This document shows positions 1 to 9,500 of a stretch of DNA of 11,119 bases, one piece after another. The stretch covers positions 1-11,119 of the forward strand of contig CAZAQY010000275.1 of the NCBI GenBank assembly GCA_964486845.1, in the 5' to 3' direction. The notes under the pieces are model-generated. The model was not told where the DNA came from. It did no database searches and worked only from the letters and a program-made list of their open reading frames with translations. Source of the stretch: Anammoximicrobium sp964486845 (GTDB taxonomy: Bacteria > Planctomycetota > Planctomycetia > Pirellulales > Pirellulaceae). How positions within the stretch are numbered: position 1 is the first letter of the stretch; each line of letters opens with the position of its first letter. A program made the translations under genes and the position numbers.

Positions 1-67
1 CCGTCACGCGCTGATAACCCGGGGCCACCAACGAGCGGGACGTGCCGAAGTCAAATCGCTTCTCGAA
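1..67 (-). other. Start of a second galactose-binding-like domain (cut by window edge)
   Basis: FEKRFDFGTSRSLVAPGYQRVT matches the opening of the domain at 832-401 (EKRLDFGTLKSPVELDFLRVT). This suggests an alternating galactose-binding/Ig array continuing outside the window. Confidence 0.65.
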
Positions 68-1699
68 GCGGTACGTCACGCAGTTGTCGCTGCTCTCGGA
101 AGAGGTACTGGGGCGTCCTGACAGGCCGAGCGCTGCGCCGGCTCGAACGCTCGCTACGACGGTACCGTTGCCAAGCATGCCGTTGACCGCGACTTGATAG
201 GTCGTTCCGCTGCCGCTCACCGTCGCCGTGAGACCAGCCGGTCCGCTTGGCGCCGTGCCACCCAGAATTAGATCCTGGGCGGTAAAGCCGCTGACCGGTT
301 CGCTGAACACCACCGTGAAGAGGACGGGGGCGGTCGTCGCCGGATCGGCCTGGCTCGCCGCCTTATTGATGGTCACCGTGGGATCGGCAGTCACCGCCGG
401 CACCTCGGTCACCACCAGTCCGGCGATCGCCACGTTCCTATCCACGCCGCCGAGGTCATACAAATCCAGGTGCAGCTTGCCGTCCTTGACCTGCACGACG
501 TAGGTCTGCCAGAGCAGCGTCCTGGCGGCGGTGGTGATGGGATCGACCGCGATCCCCTCCAGGGAGAGTCCCATGTGATCGTGCGCGTATCCGCCGGCAT
601 CGCCCAGCCGCACACTGACGCGATAGCTGCCGTTGGGGAGGTCGACGACAAACGTGCCCTTGGTCAGCAGGTTCAAGTCTCGGTCGAGAGCCGTCCCGCT
701 GCTGCGATCGACGCTGGAGACGGTTCCCGCGGTCCAACCGTAGCCCAGTCCCGGCGTGTACTTGGTGTTGCCCGTGACGCGCAGGAAGTCGAGCTCGACG
801 GGCGACTTCAACGTCCCAAAGTCGAGTCTCTTTTCCAGCGGCAATTGCACCGTAACCACGGAACTGGCCTGCGGGTGCGGCGCGTGTTCGAAGGCCTGGA
901 CATGTACGGTCTGGCCCGACAGTGCGCGGGGCACGTCGAACAAGGCGACCGCGCGGCCGGAGGGATGGATCACACCTTGGGCGAAGAACACGGGATCGGT
1001 CACGTCCAGGGTGACGCCGAACTGGGGCTGCGGGTTGGTCCCACGCTGTCTTCCGTAGACGAAATCCACCACGCCGCCGGGCGTGCCACAGGCGGCCACA
1101 AAGCGATTCTCGGCGACCGTCAACGTGAGCGGTCCACCGCAAACACAATAGCCCGTGTACACCGGATAGTCTTCCACTTCGCCGTCGGGGGCCGGGCCGT
1201 CGTAGCTCAGGCCGCCCAGGCTGCTGATGCGGAAGCGGGCGAACGTCTTGGCGTCCGGTACACTCGCCGGCACGGGGAAGCGCAAGCGGTTGTCGCCGGC
1301 CACCACGGCGACGCCGTCGAGAATCTTCTCATCGAGGCCGGAGAAGTCGCCGTCGCCGTTGAAGTCGACGAAGGCATCGATTTTGCCTGGCGCGGAAGCG
1401 TTGACCGTGACGGTGGCCCACTCCCCCGGCCGCAACAGCGGGATCGTCACGCCGTCCTCGTCGGGGTCGCTCAAGCCGTTGAGCGGCGTGCGGGCATCGG
1501 GCTCGGCGGCGCGCAGCGCGCCCAGCCACGGACCCGCGGCGACATGCCGCGCCCCGTTGCTGATGAACAGCGTCCGGTAGGAATCCGGCGCGTCACCGAA
1601 GTCCGAGGCGGTCCCCAGCACGGCGATCGTGAACTTGGCCGTGCTGCTGCTGCCGTCCGTGCTGGCCGCCCGGACGGTGATCGTGTGGCTGGCGGCGGC
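1..1699 (-). CDS. C-terminal-side segment: cadherin end, GEVED, beta-rich, galactose-binding-like and Ig-like domains (both ends open)
   Basis: I translated this region by hand. The frame with codons starting at 1699, 1696 and so on is open to the window edge (566 codons, no stop), although it has no start of its own. It opens with AAASHTITVRAAS, the end of the cadherin repeat broken by the gap, so it continues the segment upstream of the gap. By residue: cadherin end (1 to about 28); DFGDAPDSY at 33 to GEVEDYPV at about 180, the GEVED domain; an unassigned beta-rich domain with three Cys near its start (about 181-288); galactose-binding-like domain KRLDFGTLKSPVE onward (290-433); Ig-like domain with VTINKAASQADP and FSEPVSGFT (about 434-543); and a second galactose-binding-like start, KRFDFGTSRS, cut at position 1. 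The gene continues beyond the window, so the final anchor or sorting signal is not visible. Confidence 0.85.
74..400 (-). other. Ig-like domain between two galactose-binding-like domains
   Basis: The signature strands are DPTVTINKAASQADPAT, VLFTVVFSEPVSGFT, LTATVSGSGTTYQVAVNGM and GTVVASVRAGAALG. This is a common bacterial Ig-like repeat of surface proteins. It normally ends DNTVTY; here it reads DNCVTY, with Cys at the usual Thr position. Confidence 0.75.
401..832 (-). other. Galactose-binding-like domain (agarase/YXIM esterase type)
   Basis: KRLDFGTLKSPVE, then YTPGLGYGWTAGTV, DLNLLTKGTFVVDLPNGSY, VRLGDAGG and LHLDLYDLGG ... VAIAGLVV follow the usual order of the RhgT/YXIM/agarase N-terminal galactose-binding-like domain. 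That family is a beta-sandwich next to carbohydrate esterases and in surface proteins. A carbohydrate-binding role is inferred from the family. Confidence 0.7.
835..1157 (-). other. Unassigned beta-rich domain
   Basis: The roughly 108 residues after GEVED start with three Cys (YCVCGGPL ... AACGTPGG). They continue as alternating hydrophobic strands (VVDFVYGRQRG, FGVTLDVTDP, GRAVALFDVP, GQTVHVQAFEH, SSVVTVQL). I recognise no family. It could be an Ig-like or other beta-sandwich spacer. Confidence 0.5.
1160..1603 (-). other. GEVED domain
   Basis: It begins DFGDAPDSYRTL and ends LSYDGPAPDGEVEDYPV, the two hallmark motifs of the GEVED domain. Between them are DPDEDGVT, FVDFNGDGDFSG and ARFRIS, all typical of the family. 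GEVED domains occur in large secreted bacterial proteins; their ligand is not known to me. Confidence 0.85.
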
Positions 1700-1964
1700 N
1701 NNNNNNNNNNNNNNNNNNNNNNNNNNNNNNNNNNNNNNNNNNNNNNNNNNNNNNNNNNNNNNNNNNNNNNNNNNNNNNNNNNNNNNNNNNNNNNNNNNNG
1801 GCGATTGCGAACCGCCCGCCCGCGTCGTCCGTCAGGCTGTACGTGATGGTGTTGTTCGTCGCATCGGCGTCTGTCGCCGAGGCCGTCACGCCCACGACCG
1901 TCCCGGCCGGCGAGTTCTCCGCTACTTCGTTGGCCGCCCCGTTGACGTCCGTCACCGGCCCGAC
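1616..1964 (-). repeat. Near-identical cadherin repeat 3, broken by the N gap
   Basis: The first part (1964-1800) equals repeats 1 and 2. The last part (1699-1616) reads ASHTITVRAASTDGSSSTAKFTIAVL, with TAKF in place of TANF. It then passes straight into GTASDFGDAPDSY, so this is the final copy in the array as assembled. Confidence 0.88.
1700..1799. other. Assembly gap (100 N placeholder) within a cadherin repeat
   Basis: Exactly 100 N fall inside the third near-identical cadherin repeat. Aligning the flanks to the intact repeat at 2282-2597 shows that 51 bp (17 codons) are missing if the copy is single. Extra whole repeats of 315-318 bp could also be collapsed here. The 100 length breaks the frame artificially. 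Confidence 0.95.
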
Positions 1965-4900
1965 ATCGAACTCGTCCACGTCCAGCACGGCGATCGTGAA
2001 GTTGGCCGTGCTGCTGCTGCCGTCCGCGCTGGCCGCCCGGACCGTGATCGTGTGGCTGGCCGCGGCCTCCCGATTTAGGCTCGCCCCCGCCGCCACCGTC
2101 ACCACCCCGCTGCTGCTGGCGATTGCGAACCGCCCGCCCGCGTCGTCCGTCAGGCTGTACGTGATGGTGTTGTTCGTCGCATCGGCGTCTGTCGCCGAGG
2201 CCGTCACGCCCACGACCGTCCCGGCCGGCGAGTTCTCCGCTACTTCGTTGGCCGCCCCGTTGACGTCCGTCACCGGCCCGACGTCGAACTCGTCCACGTC
2301 CAGCACGGCGATCGTGAAGTTGGCCGTGCTGCTGCCGTCCGTGCTGGCCGCCCGGACGGTGATCGTGTGGCTGGCGGCGGCCTCCCGGTCCAGGCTCGCC
2401 CCCGCCGCCACCGTCACCACTCCGCTGCTGCCGGCGATTGCGAACCGCCCGCCCGCGTCGTCCGTCAGGCTGTACGTGATGGTGTTGTTCGTCGCATCGG
2501 CGTCTGTCGCCGAGGCCGTCACGCCCACGACCGTCCCGGCCGGCGAGTTCTCCGCTACTTCGTTGGCCGCCCCGTTGACGTCCGTCACCGGCCCGACATC
2601 GAACTCGTCCACGTCCAGCACGGCGACGCTCAGATTCTGCACCGCCGTGCGGCCCGTTCCGTCGCTGACGGTCACCTGCACGACATAGACGTTGTCCGTG
2701 TCGGCATCGGTCGGGGTTTCGTAGTCCGGGGCTGCCCTGAACGTCAACTCGCCCGTGCTGCCCGCGATCGAGAACCGGGCCTCATCCGCCCCGCCGCTGA
2801 TCGAGAAAGTCAGCGTCTGGGGCGGCAGATCGGCGTCCGTGGCCGTCACGGTCAAGACCCCCGTCGTATTCTCGGGCACGTTGGCGGTGTCGGCCGAAGT
2901 GATCACCGGGTCGTTGTCGTTGCCCGTCTGGTTCACCATCACCGAGGCAATGGCTCGCGCCCGCGCGCCGGTGGAGTCGGCGATCTCGTAGGCGAACAGG
3001 TCGAGACCATGGAAGCCGCGCATCGGGGTGTAGGTGGCCGATCCGGTGTCCGGGGCCACGGTCACCGAACCCCGGCGCGGCGGAGAAACGACGCGCACGG
3101 AGCGGAGGTCGAGGTTTCCATCCGGATCGACGTCGTTGGTGGCCAGTTCGATCGTCACGGGCACGGCTTCTCGCGTGCTGGCCGAGTCGTCGGCGGCAAC
3201 AGGCGGCTCGTTCGTCACCTGGATGGTGACCAGCGCGGTGTCGCAGAGGCCCGTCGCGTCGCACACCTGATAGGTGAACCGATCGCTGCCGGTGAAATCG
3301 GCACGCGGCTCGTACGTGATGGCGCCAGTAGCCGCATCCACTGTCGCGCGGCCGTTCTCCGCGTCGGTCACGACGCGCAGCGTGCTGGGGACGAGAGCGC
3401 CGTCGGCATCGAAGTCGTTGGCTAAGACCGCAACCGTAACGGCCCGGTTGACGCGCGTCTGGGCGACGTCGTCGTTCGCCACCGGGGCATTAGGTACGGG
3501 CAGGACTGTCAGGGTGACCATCGCTCGATCACAGGCGTCTTGAGTGTCGCAGACCTCGTAGGTAAGTAAATCGTCGCCGAAGAAGGCCGGGGCCGGCGAG
3601 TACCGAATCACGCCGGCTGCGTCCACGGTTGCCGATCCGCTGGCGGGCGCCAACACGATCCGCACGGTGGAAGGATCCAGGTTGCCATCGACATCGCGAT
3701 CGTTGGCCGTGACGTCGATGGTCACCGGCGTGTCTTCGCTGGTGGTGGCGGCATCGTTTTCCGCAGTGGGCCGGTGATTGACCGGCAGGATCTCGATCGT
3801 GACGGCGGCCGCAGCCGTGAGCCCCGTCGGTCCGGTGATCTGGTACGAGAAACGATCGGTTCCCGTGAACGCCGGTTCCGGGACGTAGGTCACCACGCCG
3901 GAGTCGGGATCGACGCTGGCTTGTCCCAGGGTGGGCTCGGTAAGGAACGTGATCGTGGCCGGGTCGACGTACCCGCTGCGGTCGCTGTCATTGGCGGTCA
4001 CATGGATGGCCACGGGGACACCTTGCTTGGTGGTGGCGAAATCATCCCTGGCAACGGGTGAAGCAGGACCGGGAACGACAAACACCGAGACGGTGGCCGT
4101 GGTCGCGAGCCCTGCGAGGTCGCATGCCCTGTACGTGAAACTGTCTGGTCCCGAAAACTCTGGCCATGGCATGTACGAAAACGAGCCGTCCTCGTGAAAC
4201 TCAAAAGCCTTCGAACGTGAGGGGCCGGCGACAAGTACCGCACAGAGCCGGTCACCGTCGGGATCGGTGTCGTTGGCGAGCACGCCGGTCGCCGCGACAT
4301 TCAGCACGGAACCCTGCGCGACCGTGTAGCCGTCGTCCGTGGCAACCGGCGGGTGATTGATCTGGTCAGGGTTCTGATTCAGCCACAGCGTTGGACGGAC
4401 GAAGTGTGTGAGAACGGCGTCGACGTCGCCGTCGCTATCGACATCCCCCAATGTCACGTGCCGCACTGAGGAGCTTTGGGGAACCTCCTCGGCAACATCA
4501 AGCTGTTGCGGGCTTTCCCTGAAGCGGCCTTGGCCGTCGTTCAACCAGACCCATCTCCCCACGACAGCATCCAGGTCGCCATCGCCATCCAGGTCACCCA
4601 ACTCGGCGACGTCACGGCCATACCACGATGAGCCCTGGATTCGCCGTTCCAGTCGTTGGCCGCTGTCGCGGAAGTGACCCTGGCCATCATTGAACCACAC
4701 TTCTTCTCGGAAAAAGAAAAAACCACCCCGAAAATACGCGCGCGTGAGGAACGCGTCGAGATCTCGGTCGCCGTCGAGATCCGCCAGTCGCACGCCGGTG
4801 CTACTCCCCGACGGCGGTCGCCAACCGCTGTCGTGGAAGCGACCGAAGCCATCGTTCAACCAGACGCTGTCGGTGCTGCCCGAGATCGTTCCCGATGGAT

Positions 4901-5615
4901 TCGCGAGATAGGCATCCAGGTCCCCATCGCCGTCCACGTCGCCCAGAGCGATGTCGCTGGTCCGCGACACGGAGCCGCCGCCCAACCCTGGACCAATCGT
5001 GAATCGCCCCGAACCGTCGTTGAGCCAAAGCTCGTTGCTGCAGCCTTCACACCGTTGCACGAAGACCGCGTCCAGGTCCCCGTCACCGTCCACGTCCCCC
5101 AACCTGACCGGGCCACCTTCTTCTCGGCGCGATGGGTACTCGATGCCAGTGTCAGTGAAGTGGCCCTCCCCGTCGTTCAGCCACACCTTGACCGAGGCAT
5201 CGAAAGAAGAAGACGGGTAGGCGGAGAGCAGAATGTCGATCGCTCCGTCGCCATTCAGGTCGCCCAGCACGGGGTATCCTCGATCCATCCGCTGCGCGCC
5301 GGGCTCGTAATCGCCGCGTCCGTTGTTGAACGAAACCCGCACGCCTGCGTTCTGTCCGAAGACGAGGTCCAGGTCGCCATCGGAGTCCATGTCTGCAACG
5401 GCCGACGTCCACACCCCGGCGCTGGTAAAGTACTGCTGAATGGGACCCGATCCGATGAGGAGTCCGTACGGGGGACTGGGGTGGTTTTCCAACAGCACCG
5501 TCCGGCCATCCCAGCTCAGGTCACTCGCGACGATCGCATCGAGATCTCCATCGCCGTCCACGTCGGCGACCGCTTGGCCGCCGGTGCTTGTTCCGGAGCT
5601 CTGGTAGCTCGACAT
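1800..5615 (-). CDS. FG-GAP / tandem-95 / cadherin-repeat protein segment (runs into assembly gap)
   Basis: This stretch holds 1272 codons from ATG 5615 to the edge of the N run. Residues about 17-411 carry eight FG-GAP/VCBS blades (DVDGDGDLDA followed by VWLNDGQGRF). Residues about 420-895 carry five tandem-95 (Big_9-like) Ig domains, each opening with a (P)VAxDD pattern and containing a FTYxxxD strand. A diverged cadherin repeat runs from about 899, and near-identical cadherin repeats start at 1007, 1112 and 1218. Beyond the gap the same frame yields an arginine-rich nonsense tail to 1593, which is an artefact of the placeholder gap length. The correct continuation is in the frame starting at 1699. 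The ATG is preceded in frame by TGA plus three codons, has no visible Shine-Dalgarno, and is not followed by a signal peptide. It is therefore probably an internal methionine of a longer protein. Role: calcium-stabilised extracellular adhesion or matrix protein, by analogy with these families. Confidence 0.87.
1965..2282 (-). repeat. Near-identical cadherin repeat 2 (318 bp)
   Basis: This 106-codon copy differs from repeat 1 by a handful of bases, for example a Leu-Asn-Arg versus Leu-Asp-Arg change and an extra Ser codon. The block 2118-2282 reads the same base for base as 1800-1964 and 2433-2597. Confidence 0.92.
2283..2597 (-). repeat. Near-identical cadherin repeat 1 (315 bp)
   Basis: It runs from VGPVTDVNGAANEVAENS to VLDVDEFD, 105 codons. 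It carries SS where repeat 2 has SSS (DGSSTANF), accounting for the 3 bp difference. It serves as the template for sizing the assembly gap. Confidence 0.92.
2598..2929 (-). repeat. Diverged cadherin-type repeat
   Basis: NDNDPVITSADTANVPEN opens the repeat, followed by VTATDADLPPQTLTFSISGG and FRAAPDYETPTDADTDNVY, ending LSVAVLDVDEFD. DxNDN-like, PEN and TDAD motifs are the calcium-binding signatures of cadherin repeats. It differs clearly from the near-identical copies downstream, which keep only the VLDVDEFD junction. Confidence 0.8.
2930..4364 (-). repeat. Five tandem-95 (Big_9-like) Ig domains
   Basis: Five consecutive domains open with PPVATDDGY, SPVARDDFA, RPTAENDAA, APVANDDVA and PPVAADDSA. 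Each carries a VxANDxDxDG turn and a DxFTYxxxD strand. Domains 3 and 4 share a VCD-x(4-5)-CD pair that may form a disulfide. Unlike the cadherin copies that follow, they have diverged well in sequence. They usually form extended stalks. Confidence 0.82.
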
Positions 5616-6546
5616 GCCGTAGGCTCAAACCGCGGGTTGAAAGCGACCTTGCCCGTCATTCAACCAGAGTGTGCCTGGGTTGAAGGAGCCACTTGCGCGG
5701 CGCGCCACGAGTGCGTCGAGATCGCCATCTCCGTCGAAATCAGCGACATCGACAGCCGCTCCCTCAGTGAGCGAGGTTTGGAATTCGCCAGTCCGGTTGA
5801 ACTGACCGTGGCCGTCGTTGAGCCACACCGAATCCGGTCCGGTACCGACAAGAAAGACGTCCAGGCTGCCGTCGCCGTCCACGTCGGCCAAGGCCACTTT
5901 GCGAGTGCCGGCGGGCCCGACGCGCTGTCCGCTGTCGCTGAACCGGCCTTGGCCATCGTTCAACCAGAGCTCGCCAGCTCCCTCGAAGTTGCTCACGAAC
6001 GCATCGAGATCGCCATCTCCATCCAGATCGCCCAAGGCTACGTCACGGCCCAATCCCAGGGTCTCGCCACAGGGACACGGTCCGTCACTGCTGTCGCTCG
6101 ATTCCAATCTCTGGCTGCTGTCCGTAAACTGTCCCTGTCCGTCGTTCAGCCAAACGGAATTCGCCTGGCCGTTCGCATGGGCCACGAAGGCATCCAGGTC
6201 GCCGTCGCCGTCGAGGTCCCCGAGAGACACGGCCAGCGTCTGTTCGCCCCCAAGGCGCTGCCCGCTGTCGGTGAAGTACCCGTGGCCATCGTTGAAGTAG
6301 ACACGATTGCCTTGCCCGAATGTTGCCACGAAGGCATCGGCATCACCGTCGCCGTCGAGGTCCTCCAAGACCACGTCCCGGCCGTCAAAGGGACCAAGCC
6401 GCTGGCCCGTGTCGATGAAGTGTTCGTTTCCAGATCCATTGTTCAACCAGACGGTGCTCGGCTCCGGGAATGCATTGGCAAAGAAGACGTCGGGATCGCC
6501 ATCGCCGTCCAGGTCCTTCAGGGCCACGCCGTAGGTCTCCGGGAAG
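4380..6546 (-). repeat. Fourteen FG-GAP/VCBS blades (six before and eight after the TGA)
   Basis: Each unit has a hydrophobic strand, a calcium loop of the D-x-D-G-D-G-D-x-D type and a WLNDGQGRF strand. Several end in DSGQRLG. I count six units from 6546 to the TGA at 5627 and eight from 5615 to about 4380. Some loops deviate: DLDGDRDLD (blade 12), DLNGDGAID (blade 9), DMDSDGDLD (blade 8). Fourteen units would suit two seven-bladed, integrin-alpha-like propellers (inference). Cys pairs occur in the blade 3-4 linker (CPC, 6077-6069) and in blade 10 (CEGC, about 5051-5040). Confidence 0.88.
5625..5627 (-). other. In-frame TGA between FG-GAP blades 6 and 7
   Basis: The frame reads ...LNDGQGRFQPAV-TGA-AYG-MSSYQSSG.... 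Counting through the TGA, the linker from GRF to the next DVDGDG loop is 25 positions. This equals the linker between blades 13 and 14, so blade spacing is not disturbed. Confidence 0.85.
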
Positions 6547-9500
6547 TCAAGACGCTCGACGGTGCTCTGCGCGAACGTCGCGGTGCCGCCCTCCACGGCT
6601 GCTCGGAACTCCCAGGTGAACGGCGAAACGGGTGCATCGCCGTCGGCGCTGCGGATGGCGCGAGTGGCTGTGACCTCGACCAACTCGCCCGGGTGGAACG
6701 GACGTGCCGGGCTCAAGGTCGCCGTGGCCCGCTCGGCCGCCAACGCACTCGGCGGCACGGTCCGTTGGCCGGATTGAGCCGCATGCACGACGAAGGTCCG
6801 GTCCGACACCGTCGCCGGATCGATGTTCTTGCCGAAGGTCGCGGCAATCTCGGTGTCCGCAGGCGCTCGTTGGTCGTTTTGAGCGGGAGTGGTGTCGACG
6901 ACGCGCATGGCGGGCGGACCGCTGACGCCACCGCGGAACGTAATCCGGCCGTTGGCCTCCAGGTCGTGGTCGCCGCGCCCGCCGTCGACATAATGCAGCA
7001 CGACCCGATCCGAGAAGATTTCCGCCCCCGTGGTTCCGTCGAACGCGAACTCGTACCAGGAATCATACGTGCTGCCCGCGGTGGCGCCGAACTGGTAGAA
7101 GCTGTGGGGCACGACGCCGGCCGGCAGCAAGAGGGTCACCGTGGTGGAGCCGCCGACCGCGGCGTCTTCTACGGCGCCATCGAAGAAGCCGAGCGGGAAC
7201 GAGATCGCGTACGGGCTGTTGCCGAGCGAGGGATTCTCGATTGCCCAGACGCCGTAAAGTGCCGAATCGGCTGACGACTGGAGCGTGACGTACTGCTGGT
7301 CCCCGGAGTTGTGGAATGTCGCCACGTGCTCTTGGCCGCTGTCGGCCGTTCCGTCGCGGTCGGCGTCGCCGGAGTTCGGGCCGCCGTCTTCCTCCGAGTC
7401 GCGGACCCCGTCACGGTCGCGGTCTGCAGCCACAACGACGGAATTGCTGAACTCGGAAGTGTTCATTTGGCCCGTGGCGGTGGCAGCGATGACCCGGCCG
7501 GCGGGGACACTCGTGGGGATCGAGACGAAGAAGCTGGCCACGCCCACGTCGTTCGTCGTGACCGTGGCCGTACCCACCCACTCCTGTCCCTCTCCATAGC
7601 CCGACGGGTCGGCGGCCGTGCTGGAGTAGAAATCCAGCGCGAAGTTCGTGTTCGGGAGGCCTTTCATGACCCCGCGGATGCGGGTGCTGCCGGCATCCGA
7701 GAACGCGTCGGTGAGGGTCGGGTAGTCGGGAGAGGGGTAAGCCCAGTAGGAGGCGGCATTCTCGGTCACCCCGAGCGGCCAGCGGTCAATCCCCAGGCCG
7801 CCGTTCGAGTGAATCGCATTGGCCAGAATGCGGCTGCGCCCCGCGCTGCCGGTGTACACAACCCCCGCGCCGCCGTTGAAGGCGATCGTGTTCGCGGCGG
7901 ACGGATCGCGTCCACCCACGATGTTGTCCAGACCTGCATTCAGCAGGACGCCGTGCAATCCGTTGCCCCGCGGGGTGACGCCGTCGGCCGCAACCCCGAT
8001 GTAGTTGCCCTCGATGCGGTTGGAGCCGGAGCCGCTGAACAAACCGTGCTGCCAGGCCACCTCAATGCCGTTGTCCCGGTTCCCGGAGATCACATTGCCG
8101 GCACCAGAGGCCGTGCCTCCAATGCCGTTGTTATGCGAAGCGAAAAGCGCGATCCTCAGACCATTTGGCACTGCGGCCTGGCCCGCAGGATCAGTCCCGA
8201 TGTAGTTCCCGGAGATGACGTTGTCGCTCGATTCGAAAAGGAAGATCCCCGAGTTGTAGTTCCCGGAGATGACGTTGCGGGCCTCCGGCGTGGCGCCGCC
8301 GATCGTGTTGCCGTCGGAGTGGATGAGCGTGATTCCCGACGTGTCGTTACCTCGCGAATAGCTCGTGGCCGAGCCAAGGTAGTTGCCCTCGATGAGGTTT
8401 CCACCCCGCTCCTCCAAAACGATTCCGTTGCCCGACGTAATCGACCCGGAGGGAAATGTCTGGTAAAAGTTGAAGATGTGCAGCCCGCGAATCGTGCTGT
8501 CGCCCGCAGTAATGTGCAACCCGTTCCAGCCAGTGTTTTGAGTCGGTCCGTAAATCGCGACGACGGGCGTGCCGGCGTAGCCCGGCTGCGTCGTGCCGTC
8601 GATCACCACCGGATCGGTGATCGTGGGGAGTGGCGAGCCGACGAAGATATCGGCGTATGGGCCCGGAACATTGAAGCTGATCGTGTCCTTGCCCGGCAGC
8701 AGGTTGGCCAGGCGGAGCGCCTCGCGGAGCGTAGTCACGCGGCCGTCCGACACGCCATCATCAATGTCCCAACTTGAGTTGACCACGAGGGGAGGACAGG
8801 GATCAACGTGCGTTGTGACCTGGGCCGTGTTGTTGCTGGGATCTGGGTCGGTGCCGGCACCTGCGACGAGGACGCTATTGGCAGCGACGCCCACCTGCGT
8901 CGGCCGGACAACGACCTTCGCCGTGATGCTCTCTCCCGCGCGCAACTCACTAACGTCGAAGGTCACCGTGCCGCCGGAATAGGTGTACGGCACAGGCACA
9001 TCCCGCGACTGAGGCGCGTCGTTCCATCCGATGTCGCGCAGCGCGGCCAGATCTAACGGCGTGGGCCACTCCCGTGTTCCGGCCGCGATTACGGGGTCCA
9101 TGAGCGCGGGTTCGCCCTGGTCGGTTGTGCCGGTCCGCCAATGGACCAGTTCAGGATCCAGCGGGACGGCGCCTCCGGCATCGTACTCTGCTCGCGCGAA
9201 GCTCCCCGGGAAGGTCTCGGTTGGCGGATCGACGCGGCTCCGCCAAGCGGGCGCAGTCCCGACCCCAAGCACATGCGCGAGCTCGTGCATCGCGACCGAT
9301 AGGAAATCCAGTTCGTCCGGATCGAGTCCGTCGAGCGAGTCGCCGAAATGGAACTTCGCGGCCGGGTTCATATTGAACGCGATCGAGCCGCCCCACGGGC
9401 CGAAGTCGGTAGGGATCCCCGCACCCGCGCCGAGCTCGCCGCGCGTTCGCACGTTGTTGACGAACTCGGCGGTTCCCCACGCCACCGCCCCGCCCGGCCC

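Noticed and set aside
1593..1699. Arginine-rich C-terminus of the 5615 reading frame after the N run, ending near 1593
   Set aside because: It arises only because the 100-N placeholder is not a multiple of three. The correct frame after the gap continues the cadherin repeat.
1616..2597. CRISPR-like or other non-coding tandem array
   Set aside because: The 315-318 bp units are whole coding repeats of a cadherin domain in frame, without spacers.
470..3425. Other long plus-strand open frames (470-1846, 2367-3425, 1843-2688) and the minus-strand frame 456-1148
   Set aside because: They are Arg-, Ala- or Ser-rich shadows. The minus-strand frame through 1699-1 carries GEVED, galactose-binding-like and Ig-like signatures over the same bases, and the tandem-95 and cadherin domains cover the rest.
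4656..7274. Long plus-strand open frame of 872 codons opposite the FG-GAP region
   Set aside because: It is the antisense shadow of repetitive Asp/Gly/Leu codons in a GC-rich gene. Its translation is a monotonous VAVEV/SVAVQ-like pattern with no recognisable domain, while the minus strand shows clear domains throughout.
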